Shown: positions 35,766-48,597, counted from the first letter of the stretch. The stretch is 64,000 bases of DNA from Budorcas taxicolor (GCF_023091745.1 NC_068933.1:22944001-23008000); one strand, 5' to 3'. A program made the numbers and translations. Notes: generated from the letters alone by a model not told the origin.

Positions 35766-36668
35766 CATCATCACTGGAATCCATGAAGCAGCAAAAAGCA
35801 GCGCTCTCCTGGCTGTGGCAAAAGGGCATCTCCCACTCCAGCTGCCCTCTGCACCCTGGAGTCCTGGGGTGGGGATGGGGGATCACGAGGACTTCAGGGA
35901 ATCTCGTGTGAACACCGTTGGGCTGGACATAGAACTTCTGCGCTACAAATTGTAACTCTGTGGTCCTCACGCAGCACACGCTGAAGTATAGAAATAATCT
36001 GGTCTGCCCCACATTCACCTGACCGGGGGACCACTTTTCCCACTTCAACCTCTACTTCAAAGACTTGGTCTTTAAACCTTGCTGGTACCGTTCCCCCCAC
36101 CCCTGCCATCCCAGAAGATGAAAGCATTTTTCCAGACAGGCCTGCTGTGAGTGACTTCATGGAAATGAATATCTTGTGTCCCTAATGTGCCTCTCACACG
36201 AGGAACTCCTCGTATTTATTTATTTTTAAGAATAGGGCTGGGAGGTTGACGTTTCCATTAGCAGTTGAGTGATATTTTTTAAAATAAAAACCCTCCTCCT
36301 CAGTGAGACATGCCTCACATTCCCGTCTCCCCACTTCAGGCAGTTATGCCCTACTAAACATGCAGTGGAAATGACACATGTCTGGAAACCCAGCAGCAGC
36401 ACCGTCTCAAGGCTGCTTACTCCGAGGTACACAATGAAGGTGTTGTAGGAGGTTAATTGAGGAAGGCAGACGCCCAGATTCTCAAAATTGACATCTGTGG
36501 CACCTTCTGCATTTGAATCCCATGTACTCCAAGGTGCCTTGTGTTTGAGGGCTGATCACATCTATTGCAGGATGAAGGCACAGAATCATTTACCTTCCAG
36601 AAGATCCTGGAAATACCGTGGTGTCTTCAGGTGAACTGAGACCAGTAAGTCCTCCTACAAAGGAGGAT

Positions 36669-36947
36669 GCTGCTGCTGCTGCTGCTAAATCGCTTCAGTC
36701 GTGTCTGACTCTGTGCGACCCCGTAGACGGCAGCCCATCAAGCTCCCCCGTCCCTGGGATTCTCCAGGCAAGAACACTGGAGTGGGTTGCCATTTCCTTC
36801 TCCAGTGCATGAAAGTGAAAAGTGAAAGTGAAGTTGCTCAGTCGTGTCCAACTCTCAGTGACCCCATGGACTGCAGCTCACCAGGCTCCTCCGTCCATGG
36901 GATTTTCCAGGCAAGAGTACTGGAGTGGGGTGCCATTGCCTTCTCCG
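36669..36947 (-). mobile_element. Bov-A2 SINE with target duplication
   Basis: Antisense dimer with a (TGC)n tail. Flanks acaaaggaggat (36657-36668) and acaagggaggat (36948-36959) differ at one base. Confidence 0.9.
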
Positions 36948-36959
36948 ACAAGGGAGGAT

Positions 36960-38460
36960 ACACACCACAAAAGGATCAGCTCCTTCTACATCACCTTAGC
37001 ACAAGCCACGTGGTCACTTGACTGATTAGATTCCATAGCCCAGTGTGCGACTCATTGCAAAGGACAGGAGTAATCAGTTTAACTCAAAGTAATTTTTCTC
37101 TGTTTGTGTCAACAAATGTATTCCTACAGGGTACTCTCTTGACATACATGAAAGCTAGTAATAGGATAGAGATTGTGAAATGGAAATTAAAAATGGAATT
37201 AGATGGCTAAGGATTATACTAATGGAATGTAGATTGGATTAAATGTAAATTACTTATCAGAACAGGAGGACATTTGTCCCAGATGAAGAAAGTGTTGAAA
37301 GTCTCTGGGCACTGATTTATCATCCAATCTCAAACATACCAAACTTAATCCTTGGCAGAATATGAGGTTACTTAAATATGAAGGGAAAACTTTTCAGTTA
37401 CCTTTTAACAAACTCAAAAGAGATTTGTAGGCAACAATTAGCTCTTATTGTTCTCATGGTTTACAGGTAATTGAATTAGAAATATGAGACAATTTTTCTT
37501 AAAATAAACATGCTTTTATTTAATTAGGGGAAAGATGTTTAGTTTTGATTGATCTTTGGAAGATTGGAAAGAAGTCTTTAGCATGTGATAAATTTAAAAA
37601 TCACCTAACTCGATTCCAAGAAGGAAATCTCCTTGAGTTTAGAGATTGCTTTGTTCCAGTACTTAAGGTCACCAACACGAGGAGGACTAGGAGTGGCATT
37701 ACCAAAGACCTGGACACTTGAAAACAATGCTTGTGAGGAGAGAAGCAAGCTGCCGGGAGCACATCTGAAAATAAAGCTGACAGGCTGACATTCTGTGCAA
37801 AGTTCAGAGTGTCACCTGAGAATCTCAGCCAGAAACCACTTTAGTAGTACTCTCTGGCTCCCCTTGAGCTCTTGGCTTTTCTCTAAAGCTGGAGGCTAGC
37901 CCTGTATTATCCGAGATCTGAAAGGAGAGATCTTGGAGGGAAAAACAGAGGATATAAAAACAAATATGTGAGCAAAATGCACACCTGCACATGCATACAC
38001 GCACACGCACACACATGTGCAAGTCCCTCCCTGCTAACACGCATGTAACATAATAAACAAAGAAACCACTGTAGGCATTTCTTCCCAATTTCCGAGAACT
38101 TAGAGAACAGAGAGTTAAGAGAGTATGTACCTTTGTACCTGGTTTCTTTTAGCCAAGTCAAGCAAACGCCACACAAGCATACAGCTTTGCTCTTGATTGT
38201 TGAAGTTGCTGTTTTGGTGCCAAATACAAAGAGATCCAAACAAAATCCAATTTTGCAATCACTAAACACCAGAAATATTTGAGCTTGCTTGGCAAGGTTA
38301 GAGTTTGTTGATCCTGCGATGCTATTGGAAAGTAAAGTTGTAAGATTCTTTTGCATGGTAGCAGGTCGGGTTTGTTTGTTTTCATTTTTGCACAGGAAAA
38401 TGACCGCTTACGTTCTACATCAGAGTAACGCAATTTACAGTAATTTTTTCTTTGTCTCCC
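36960..38460. other. Unique AT-rich sequence with a short CA tract
   Basis: A degenerate (CA)n lies at about 37979-38022. No supported exon. Confidence 0.45.
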
Positions 38461-38474
38461 GTACCTTTTGTGAA

Positions 38475-39260
38475 ATAGAAAGAGCAATAACTTGGAATAT
38501 AAGCTAGTTCAACTTGTGGCTCCGTCACCAGTTTCACAACCCAGAACTAATGTCTTATCTGAGCGTCAGTGCCGTTAATCCATGAAATTAGGATAATGGT
38601 ACGTAGTTCTCCTGGTCACCATGACGTATAACAGAAAGAGTAAATGTAAATGCTTGGCATTCATTTATTCAATAACATCTGTTAAATGTGCATACTGTGA
38701 GGCTACAGTGCAGAACCAGATAGAAAGCCAGGACTCTGCCCTTAGGAAACACATATTCAAGCGGGAGACAGATAACAAACCACAAAGAAATCCAAAGTCA
38801 GATACTTACAGGTTAACTCCACAGGCTCTCATTCATAGATCTTAACAGGATTAGGAATTTGCAATGATTTATGAGAGTGTATGAGTCCTGTTTCTACCCC
38901 CAAAGTGTAGTCTCCTGGAGACCAACTATTGTATGCCATTACCATGCACAGAGTAGGCAAATATGCATCATTGTGGAATAAATGAATGACTGCATTGTGA
39001 TAAGGAAAGTAACAGGAAAAACAGAGATAAGAGGAAGTAAATCTTTTAGTAGGATAATCTAGAAAGGCCTCTCTAGGATGTTGTAATACTTGAATGATGA
39101 GAAGAAGCCATTCGTGGGGATGAAAAGAGCCAGAAGAGGAGAATTCTAGATAGGAAATATGGGCAAAGGCCCTGCAACAGGAAAGTATGTGAAATGCTTA
39201 GGGAATGGGAAGGGACCAGCAGAGAGGTTACACAGGGACCCAGACTAGGGTAAATTTGTG
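38475..39260. repeat. Cluster of old repeats (MIR-like and others)
   Basis: An antisense MIR-like core lies at about 38475-38660. It is followed by a decayed ancient repeat with tccaggactctgcccttagg-type and aaaggccctgcaacaggaaa-type blocks. Family assignment is tentative. Confidence 0.4.
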
Positions 39261-39380
39261 CATTATTCTAAATATAATGTAAGTTCTGTTCTCTCGTCCA
39301 CACATTCCCTTGTTTATAGTTTTGTTTTAGTAACAAGATTAGCATACATATAAAAATCAGGCAATAATACTAGAGGGCAA

Positions 39381-39600
39381 ATTCCTTTGTTGGCTCAGAT
39401 GGTTAAGAATCTGCCTGCTAATGCAGGAGACCTGGATTCGACCCCTGGGTTGGAAAGATCCCCTGGAGAAGGGCATGGCAACCCACTCCAGTATTCCTGC
39501 CTGGAGAATCCCATGGACAGAGGAGCCCGGTGGGCTACAGTCCATAAGGTCACACAGAGTTGGACACGACTGAAACGACTTAGCATAGCCCAGCACAGCA
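39381..39600 (+). mobile_element. Bov-tA SINE
   Basis: Sense Bov-tA. The head (tggctcagatggttaagaat, then gacctggattcgacccctgg) keeps B-box-like sequence. The body ends with cgacttagcatagcccagca. Confidence 0.88.
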
Positions 39601-40571
39601 TGGGAAACAGATGTTCTTGTTCAGAAATGGAAGCGTTGTGAGCTGAGGCATCTTAGAAAGGTGACGCTACATCAGAGTTTACCTCTCACTTCAAGCTCAG
39701 CCTTGAAATGATTACACTATCAGGTGCTTGGCTCCCACTTTAGAGAGTGCCCAGAAATCTGCCTGCACCGAGTGTTCGAATTTCACACTCCAGTACTTCC
39801 ATTCTGGAGAAGGATGTCAAGGAAATTTTTCCAAGCCAGACTGTTTACAGTGCCCCAGACATGGATTCTTTCTCCCGTTTTATGGGTTAACTTCCAGCAG
39901 GTGATTGAAGCTTCGTTGCTCAGCTTTTGCATCCTCTAGTGTCATTGAGTTCACCTTCCCTGCAAATTTTATCTTCAGCTTCTAGACTGACTCCACAGAC
40001 TAGATGAAGCTAGTTTGTGCTAATTCATCTTAGCTTCAGCTTAAGCCACCACTCAATACTTTCCCTCTTTTGGGACAGGAAACTGGCAAGTTCTGCCGAT
40101 TTTCTCAGATACTTAGTGGTTGGCATCTATTGATTGTGATTCAGTGACTCTAGCTCTGAGTTCAGATTTATTTCTTTGGCTTTAGGATATTCTCTGTTCA
40201 TCCCTCTTCTTGCCTCAACCATTGGAGGTCTATCTTAACTTGGCTGGACATTGAACCCATGACCTGGCCCAGTGCTCAGCATCCAGGGCCGTGACTTTCT
40301 TGTAGAGGGTCATTGTTCAGTGGAATTGATGAGGAGAACTTGGCAGCAATCCCAAAGTCAGCTTCTTGACTTCTGCCTTTAACAAGAAGCTTGAGGTTTC
40401 TCCTTCCTCGGGGAAACTTGATTTTGGTAGGGGAAGTTTGCCAAAAAAGTTCCTAGATAATTTGTCTGGAATTTTCTTTGAAATATGCAAAATAATAATA
40501 TGTAATGGAGACTTTTTAAAGGTAGGCTACTTCTTTAAAATGATATCTGAAATGTAAACCAAATGACATTA

Positions 40572-41070
40572 AAAATATTGTCAAATGCCAGAGAAGGAGA
40601 AATATCCTATGATATCTCTTATATGTGGAATTTATAAAGAAATGATACAAATAAACTTACAAAACAGGCAGAGATCCACAGACTTGGAGAATGGACTTAT
40701 GGTTGCCTGGAGGAGGGATGGGGGAAGGGATAGTTGGGGAGTTGGGGATGGACGTGTACATACTGCTGTATTTAAAATGGTTAACAAGGACCTACTGTAG
40801 AGCAAATAGAACTCTGCTCAGTGTTGTGTAGTGGCCTGGATGGGAGGGGAGTTTGGGGGAGAAGGAATACATGTATGGCTGAGTCCCTTTGCTGTTTGCC
40901 TGAAACTGTCAATCAGCTATATCCCAATACAAAATTAAAAGTTAAAAAAATGATTATAGGTATGTACATATATGTAAGTATAACTGAATCACTTTGCTGT
41001 ACACCTGAAACTAACACAATATTATAAATCAACTATATTTCAGTAAAAATAAAAATAAAAAATAATTTTA
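40572..41070 (+). mobile_element. L1 3' UTR with a second L1 tail
   Basis: Sense L1 UTR landmarks are ggagaatggacttatggttg, aaaatggttaacaaggacct and cctgaaactgtcaatcagct. After the first A-rich end (about 40945) a second, shorter tail follows (ctttgctgtacacctgaaac, then aatcaactatatttcagt). This means two adjacent L1 ends or a duplicated tail. Confidence 0.75.
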
Positions 41071-41507
41071 AAAATAAAAAGGTAGTCAACTGTAGAATAA
41101 AAAAGAGAAGGAATATAATATTGTATGTGCAGCATAAGCCCCCATGTAAAACAAGTAGCATACACAGAAGGAAACAAACTATTGAAGATGTTCATATCTG
41201 GACAGTGAGATTATGGAATTTTTAAATTACTATTTTCTTCAGTTTTCTGCATTTCATGATTTTTAAAGACATGGATTGCTAGTACAATCACAAAAATTAC
41301 AGTATTTTTAAAAGGAAAGGAAACACATTTTGCCACCTGAGCACACGGATAAATGTCGTTTTACTAATATTGTGTGGTTCTCAACCTGGGGCATATTAGA
41401 AGTAACTGAGGGAAAATAAATAAAAATAAAAAAAAGAGGGCTGGAAAAATCTTTTGGAGGTGATGTCTGTGTGTGTGACCTTGATGGTGGTGATGGTTTC
41501 AGGGTTA

Positions 41508-42366
41508 TGTTCAGTTCAGTTCAGTTCAGTCTCTCAGTTGTGTCTGACTCTTTGCGACCCCATGAACCACAGCACACCAGGCCTCCCTGTCCATCACCGA
41601 CTCACGGAGTCCACCCAAGCTCATCTCCATTGAATCTGTGATGCCATCCAACCATCTCATCCTCTGTCGTCTCTTTCTCCTCCTGGCCTCAATCTTTCCG
41701 AGCATCAGGGTCTTTTCCAGTGAGTCCACTCTTTGCATCAGGTGGCCAAAGTATTGGAGTTGCAGCTTCAGCATCAGTCCTTCCAATGAACACCCAGGAC
41801 TGATCTCCTTTAGGATGGACTGGTTGGACCTCCTTGCAGTCCAAGGGACTCTCAAGAGTCCTCCAACACCACAGTTCAAAAGCATCAATTCTTTGGCACT
41901 CAGCTTTCTTTATAGTCCAACTTTCACATCCATACATGACCACTGGAAAAACCATAGCCTTGACTAGACAGACCTTTGTTGACAAAGTAATGTCTCTGCT
42001 TTTTAATATGCTGTCTAGGTTGGTCATAACTTTCCTTCCAAGGAGTAAGTGTCTTTTAATTTCACGGCTGCAGTCACCATCTGCAGTGATTTTGGAGCCC
42101 CCAAAAATAAAGTCTGACACTGTTTCCACTGTTTCCCCATCTATTTGCCATGAAGCGATGTGACCAGATGCCATGATCTTAGTTTTCTGAATGTTGAACT
42201 TTAAGCCAACTTTTTCATTCTCTTCTTTCACTTTCATCAAGAGGCTCTTTAATTCTTCACTTTCTGCCGAAAGGGTGGTGTTATCTGCATATTTGAGGTT
42301 ATTGATATTTTTCCCAACAATCTTGATTCCAGCTTGTGCTTCTTCCAGTCCAGTGTTTCTCATGGT
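41508..42366 (-). mobile_element. BovB LINE 3' part, 5'-truncated
   Basis: Antisense BovB with a (CAGTT)n tail at the left. The minus strand is open over 224 codons (41689-42363): MRNTGLEEAQAGIKI, then KYADNTTLSAES, then TADGDCSREIKRHLLLGRKV. The reverse-transcriptase catalytic motif reads YADN where the family has YADD, so a key Asp is lost. The N-terminal endonuclease and most of the RT are absent. Non-functional. Confidence 0.9.
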
Positions 42367-42470
42367 TGTATACTTATTGCCAGAGTCATCAGTTGTATAC
42401 CTTTACTATGTACAACTCTGTGCGTGTCAATCATATTTCAATAAAGTGAGATTAAAATAAAAATTAACTG
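42367..42470 (+). mobile_element. L1-like 3' terminus
   Basis: The segment ctttactatgtacaactctg, then caatcatatttcaataaagt, resembles the end of an old L1 and abuts the BovB truncation point. Confidence 0.4.
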
Positions 42471-42621
42471 AAAAATGTCTAACACTTCCAATTCCCAAAC
42501 TGAATGCTGTGCAAATTATATCAGGAACAGAAATGCAGGTGTCAGTGTTTTTTAAGTTTCCAGGTGATTTCAAAGAGCAGCCAGGGTTTAAAACTACTCT
42601 TAGGCTAATTAGATAGTTTAG

Positions 42622-42795
42622 ATCAGTGGTTTGCAACCTTGACTGTAATTAGAATCTCCAGGGGAGCTTTTATAATTCCAGTGTATGTACGGTCCCTAAC
42701 CCCAGGTTCTGATTTAATTGGTTTGTAGTGAGGCCCTGGCACTTCTATGTTTTCATTTTCCTGGGTGATTCTGATGTATAGAAAGAGTTTCACAC
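42622..42795 (+). mobile_element. MER5A-like hAT DNA transposon relic
   Basis: The sequence runs cagtggtttgcaaccttgac, ctccaggggagctttta, ttctgatttaattggtttgt, cctgggtgattctgatgt, in MER5A order. It is non-autonomous, without a transposase. Confidence 0.75.
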
Positions 42796-42814
42796 TTTTA
42801 CCACCCTAGGTAAA

Positions 42815-43010
42815 CTAACATTCATTGAGTGTTCATGCTGGGCAAGGCCCTGTGCTGAGTTTTATGTGCGTTTAAATCTCAAAATAATCCAACGAGGTGG
42901 GCTTTATTATCTTCATTTTACAGAAGAGAAAACTAGAACTCAGAGATATGCAATAAGTTGCTCAAGGCAGCCCATCTCATTTACTTATGGGTGGACGCTT
43001 CCTAGGTACC
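42815..43010 (+). mobile_element. MIR SINE (old)
   Basis: Sense MIR order: cattcattgagtgttcatgc, then ctttattatcttcattttac, then agaagagaaaactagaac and the cagagatatgcaataagttg block. Confidence 0.7.
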
Positions 43011-43014
43011 CTGA

Positions 43015-45810
43015 TGAGGAACCTGGCTTACCCACTTTTAAATGGTGAGGCTGTAGCTCTTCATATGTTTTCTAACTAGCAACTGTCCCATTCCTATCAA
43101 ATCCATCAAGTGTAAATGCATCTGCAGTTTGCTAGGCATTTCTGATAATTCTTTCTACGATGACCTAAAATAATATTAATGTCATGTACATTTTGATACC
43201 TTATCATAATGCTTTAAAACTTTAACTTCTTACTTGTTGAAAGTTATAACAATGTCTCATTGCTTAAACTTTATGTCACTGTCTGTCATCTCTCCTGAAA
43301 TCCTGGTATTGTTGATATTTTATTTTATTTTGTATCATTTTTTATAATAAATAGTTAAGAATATTTTGAGAATTCCTCAAAGAATTTTACAGAATTCCTT
43401 AGACGATTGATAATTCTCTTTGATGTCACAAAACCGGTTTTTGGATTACCTTTGTGCACAGATTTCAACATCATTGGATTTGCTGAGATTTCCTTTCTGA
43501 TGTTGTGTTTAGAATGAGTTGTGTTTTGCTGAACCGGCTGAAAGTAAACTTCTCCTCTTCCAATAGTAGCAGGTCCCTCTGACCTCAAGCGGAGCTGCAG
43601 GTGCTCATGGCCAGCAAAACTGGGCCCTTTTCGTTTACAATCTGAGGCCCAGGTCTTTGAAGTAAAACTCATTTACCCAGATTTGTATAGCATTACCTGA
43701 GCGTAACATTACCCAATAAAGTCAAATTGACGGGTTAAGGATACAAAGTAAGCCATTTCAATTGCCAGGAATTCCGGATCAGCTTATTGGGGGGGCAGGT
43801 TTCGTGAGACAGAAGAGAATCAGAGGACACTGTTTAAAGAGTTGATTTCTAACTGCTTTGCTTTTGCATAATCAAATAGACATCGCCTTTCACATAATTT
43901 TGCAAACAAATATCTTCCACAAGCTTGCAGTGTAACATAGTCTTCTTTTGAGTAACTTTGTCAGGGAGTATATGCAAAAAGGGAAAAGAAGAGAAATTTA
44001 AAAGAACTGGCCATCTTGGGTGCTTGGGTTCAGATCAAAGGTTCTGCTCACCACCTCATTTTTATTTCTCTTTTCTGTTAGCATGCTTATCTGCCTCCTT
44101 CCTTAGCAGGAATTTTATGTTGTACTTCCAAGGATATTGTAACCCTATGTTTTGTGATTTTGGGGAAAGAGAAACTCTAATGGATAAGATGGGAAAATAT
44201 TTTAATGTTTATTTCTTTAAAAAAGTCTTACTACATTTCTTTCACTTATCATAGGCCAGAAGAAAATATAGGAGGTAAATTAATAATGGTCTATGCTGCT
44301 AGTCAAACACATAAAAAGGAATATTTACCAAAGTAATCAAGCACTTTGGGAATAAATACAAATCAAAGGCCATTCCCCTTTCTTCGACTTTCAGATTGGA
44401 AAAGAGACTTGTACTGATAACATCAATTTCAGTTAATTAGTAAGTCAGAGTCTTCTGACTTACAGCTTTTAGTTTCAGAAAAACTTAAGGTGGATAGGAG
44501 CATGTTCGCTGTAAAGTAGAATACTATAGCATGGTTACTTTTAAAGATTTAGCTGGGATTTTTTTTTTAAAGTTCTTATCTCTTTTAAGATAATACCTAG
44601 TTTATGAGAATATATAGACAGGTATTTTTATAAAATGTGTACCCTAAAATTCCTCAATTAAAAGTGGAATTTTAATTATCAAGTATCCCACTTCTAATTT
44701 CTTCTAGACATTTTTACCTCTTCAGGATATGGCAAAAATTTTAATATCTTATTAATTCTAGATATTCATACAGCATTAAAAATAACAATAAAAATTTTTG
44801 TATCCATCTCAATCTTCGTATGTATGCAACAAATCTGTTGCAAAATATCTCTACTATTATAATTGTCAGGACAAAACAATTTGAAGAGGAAAAGAATTGG
44901 AATTTGAATCATGAAAAGAGAAGCAACCTGTCTTCTTCTAACTTTATTCAGAATTTCACAATCCTTGCTAAACCTTAAGGGAAGGGCCAAATGCAATAAA
45001 ACAGTAGAAACCCAGTAAGAATGTGCCAGAGTTCAGAGAACAGTTGCCCTAGGCTTAACTTCATGACCTTTAATCTATTTGGGGCATCAGTGATTTTTCT
45101 ATACGGCATCTTACAACGTGACCATGTTCAGTTCCTGCACAATTCTTCCAGCCCTTCTGCAAGCCAGACATAACATGAACATTCAAACGTGACTTTCAGA
45201 CTCAATTCTTAGGGTGGCTTTGCCCCCTGAGAAATATAACAGTTTTCATGGTTGTGGTATATTTTAACCATCTAGAATATCAGAGAGTGAATTCAGATAT
45301 CATGTTTAACTCAGGGAGGATTTTTCTGAGGCTTCTCTGACTTATGCTTTGCCCTAGAAGGGTTTTGCCATAGGAGACCTTCTAGAACTCTAAAAGGAGC
45401 ATCTCTCTTCACGCTTCACTCTTCAGAGAGTGAAGTGAGTAAGAGCAACACTGATCAGAAAATTCGGAGACCCAGATTTCGCTTATTGACATATCACTTG
45501 TGAGCCACATGACCTTCAGAAATCAAGTTTGAGAATCATTTATTAAGGTCCTATACTATAGCTTAGGACTTGTGAATATAAATGGAACCCAGCTGCTAGC
45601 TTTAGTAACCTCATAATTTAATGAAAAATGTAAATTAATACAAATTACTTTTATATAATTCAAGAAGTGATATACAAGCATTTGGAAACATTCTATAGAG
45701 ACAGAGAGAAATGAATAATCATTTCTGTTTGGGCAGAATAGTCTTGGAGAGATTTCAGTCAGGACTTGAAAAGTGATTGCCAAATAATCTAGTATGGTGA
45801 AAATATACAG
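43015..45810. other. Unique sequence without recognised genes
   Basis: A TTTTA-type run lies at about 43318-43350. An open frame of 98 codons at 43958 lacks supporting features. No young repeats. Confidence 0.45.
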
Positions 45811-45814
45811 TGCA

Positions 45815-47495
45815 GGAGAAGGAAGAACAATTCAAAAAGATCTTCACGACCCAGATAATCACCATGGTGTGACCACTCACCTAGAGCCAGACATCCTGGA
45901 ATGTGAAGTCAGGTGGGCCTTAGAAAGCATCACTACGAGCAAAGCTAGTGGAGGTGATGGCATTCCAGTTGAGCTGTTTCAAATCCTGAAAGATGATGCT
46001 ATGAAAGTGCTGCACTCAATATGCCAGCACATTTGGAAAACTCAGCAGTGGCCACAGGACTGGAAAAGGTCAGTTTTCATTCCGATCCCAAAGAAAGGCA
46101 ATGCCAAAGAATGCTCAAACTACTGCACAATTGCACTCATCTCACACGCTAGTAAAGTAATGCTCAAAATTCTCCAAGCCAGGCTTCAGCAATACGTGAA
46201 CCGTGAACTTCCTGATGTCAAGCTGCTTCAGTATTATAAAGTAAAAATAAAAATAAAAAAAAAAAATAAAGTAAAAATAAAAATTAAAAAAAAAAAAAGA
46301 AAAGAAAAGGCAGAGGAACCAGAGATCAAATTGCCAACATCCACTGGATCATGGAAAAAGCAAGAGATTTCCAGAAAAACATCTATTTCTGCTTTATTGA
46401 CTATGCCAAAGCCTTTGACTGTGTGCATCACAATAAACTGTGGAAAATTCTGAAAGAGATGGGAATACCAGACCACCTAACCTGCCTCTTGAGAAACCTG
46501 TATGCAGGTCAGGAAGCAACAGTTATAACCGGACATGGAAAAACAGACTGGTTCCAAATAGGAAAAGGAGTACGTCAAGGCTGTATCTTGTCACCCTGCT
46601 TATTTAACTTCTATGCAGAGTACTTCATGAGAAATGCTGGGCTGGAAGAAACACAAGCTGGAATCAATATTGCTGGGAGAAATATCAATAACCTCAGATA
46701 TGCAGATGACACCACCTTTATAGCAGAAAGTGAAGAGGAACTAAAGAGTCTCTTGATGAAAGTGAAGTGGAGAGTGAAAAAGTTGGCTTAAAGCTCAACA
46801 TTCAGAAAACTAAGATCAAGGCATCTGGTCCCATCACTTCATGGGAAATAGGTGGGGAAACAGTGGAAACAGTGTCAGACTTTATTTTGGGGGCTCCAAA
46901 ATCACTGCAGATGGTGATTGCAGCCATGAAATTAAAAGACGCTTACTCCTTGGAAGAAAAGTTATGACCAACCTAGATAGTATATTCAAAAGCAGAGACA
47001 TTACTTTGCCGACTAAGGTCCATCTAGTCAAGGCTGTGGTTTTTCCAGTGGTCATGTATGGATGTGAGAGTTGGACTGTGAAGAAGGCTGAGTGCCGAAG
47101 AATTGATGCTTTTGAACTGTGGTGTTGGAGAAGACTCTTGAGAGTCCCTTGGACTGCAAGGAGATCCATCTAGTCCATTCTGAAGGACATCAGCCCTGGG
47201 ATTTCTTTGGAAGGAATGATGCTAAAGCTGAAACTCCAGTACTTTGGCCACCTCATGTGAAGAGTTGACTCATTGGAAAAGACTCTGATGCTGGGAGGAA
47301 TTGGGGTCAGGAGGAGAAGGGGATGACAGAGGATGAGATGGCTGGATGGTATCACTGACTCAATGGACGTGAGTCTGAGTGAACTCCGGGAGTTGGTGAT
47401 AGACAGGGAGGCCTGGTGTGCTGCAATTCATGGGGTCACAAAGAGTCAGACACCACTGAGCAATTGAACTGAACTGAACTGAACTGAACTGAAAT
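45815..47495 (+). mobile_element. BovB LINE, second-longest copy, interrupted reverse transcriptase
   Basis: Sense BovB from just before the LEPDILECEVRWALES block, through the RT region and C-terminus, to a (TGAAC)n tail at 47460-47493. RT signatures visible are FCFIDYAKAFDCVHHNKLW, VRQGCILSPCLFNFYAEYF and NNLRYADDTTF (YADD intact). Three breaks are seen. An A-rich insertion at about 46221-46310 replaces the GFRKGRG-coding bases. A 1-bp loss at about 46761-46775 leads to KVKWRVKKLA and a stop. A further frame change occurs near 46890. The apurinic-type endonuclease domain is missing by 5' truncation. Young-subfamily sequence, non-functional. Confidence 0.92.
46221..46310 (+). repeat. A-rich insertion inside BovB ORF2
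   Basis: Two imperfect copies of ataaagtaaaaataaaaa followed by A-runs interrupt the RT coding region. They keep the frame open by chance as a lysine/isoleucine run. Confidence 0.8.
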
Positions 47496-47897
47496 GGAAA
47501 CAAACTGTGAAAAACTTTGACTAATTTGCTAGGCATATGGGCAGATCTAAATCTTTGACCTAAATTTCCTCATCTTTAAATAAAGGAATTGGACTGAGTG
47601 ATTTCTGAGTTCATGACCAGGTCTGAAAGTCTAAAAAAGATGGCATTATAAAGTTCAAGAGGAAATGCATTGTGTGATATATGGTCAGATTGTATGAATT
47701 ACTATAAAGATAATCCCAAGTCAGTAACTATCACTCTGAACCCCAGAAAAATGAACTCCCTTGCATCATCATAACAGTACTTAATTGAAAAAAAAATTTA
47801 ATGAATTAATACTACTTTGTGTAATATAGACCAAAATTTTTTTCCCATAGCTTCAAGTTGTATTAATTAAAATATTATAGAATGATAAAGCTACAAA

Positions 47898-48268
47898 CTG
47901 CGTTGAGTACCCCAAAATTCATATCTTGAAGCCCTAACTCTCAATGTGGCTGTATTTAGATATTGAAGTAATTAATGTTAAATGAAGTCATAAGGGTGGG
48001 GCCCTGATTCAATAAGATTAGTGTCTCTACCAGAGGAGGCTCAAGAGAGCTTGCTCTCCTCCCTCATGTACTCAGAGGAAAGCCTTTATGAGGTTTGAAG
48101 TAAGGCAGTCATCTGTAAGCCAGGAAGAGAGTCCACCATCAGAAATCAAATCTGCTGGTCCTTGATCTTTAACTACTAGCTTTCAGAACAGTGAGAAGCA
48201 AATTTCTGTTCTTTACTTAACACCCAGGCTATGGTATTTTGTTACACAGTCCTCACTGACTAATACAG
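47898..48268 (+). mobile_element. MaLR-like LTR (old)
   Basis: The sequence ccaaaattcatatcttgaag, then cataagggtggggccctgat, the tggtattttgttacacagtc block and a gactaatacag end resemble mammalian MaLR-type LTRs. The exact family is uncertain. Confidence 0.5.
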
Positions 48269-48280
48269 ATAATCAATAAA

Positions 48281-48331
48281 TGGTCACACAGAGTCAGACA
48301 TGACTGAAGTGACTTAGCAGCAGCAGCAGCT
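48281..48331 (+). mobile_element. Bov-A2 3' end only
   Basis: Only the last ~50 bp (cacagagtcagacatgactg, then acttagcagcagcagcagc) are present. Strongly 5'-truncated. Confidence 0.75.
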
Positions 48332-48597
48332 GTAGGATAGATTTTTTTTTTAAACTTTCAGTTCAGATATCAAAATGTTTTTAAAATGTGATTACAATAT
48401 TTAGAATATTTGAATTATTAATTATTTAAAGTAATGGTTGAGCTCTAGAAAAGAATACATTTTATCTGATTGTTCGACAGTGTTATGATCATAAATATAA
48501 CCTTCCCAGTGATGTCTTATTTTATTTTAAATGAGGACAGTCATTGATTTTTAAACTCAGTTTCTGCACACCTGAGCTTTTTCAGTGAGCTAAATAT

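Noticed and set aside
45794..46453. 219-codon frame read as a fusion protein with a Lys-rich linker
   Set aside because: The linker is an A-rich insertion in a defective BovB. After it the RT frame is lost, so this is not a real fusion.
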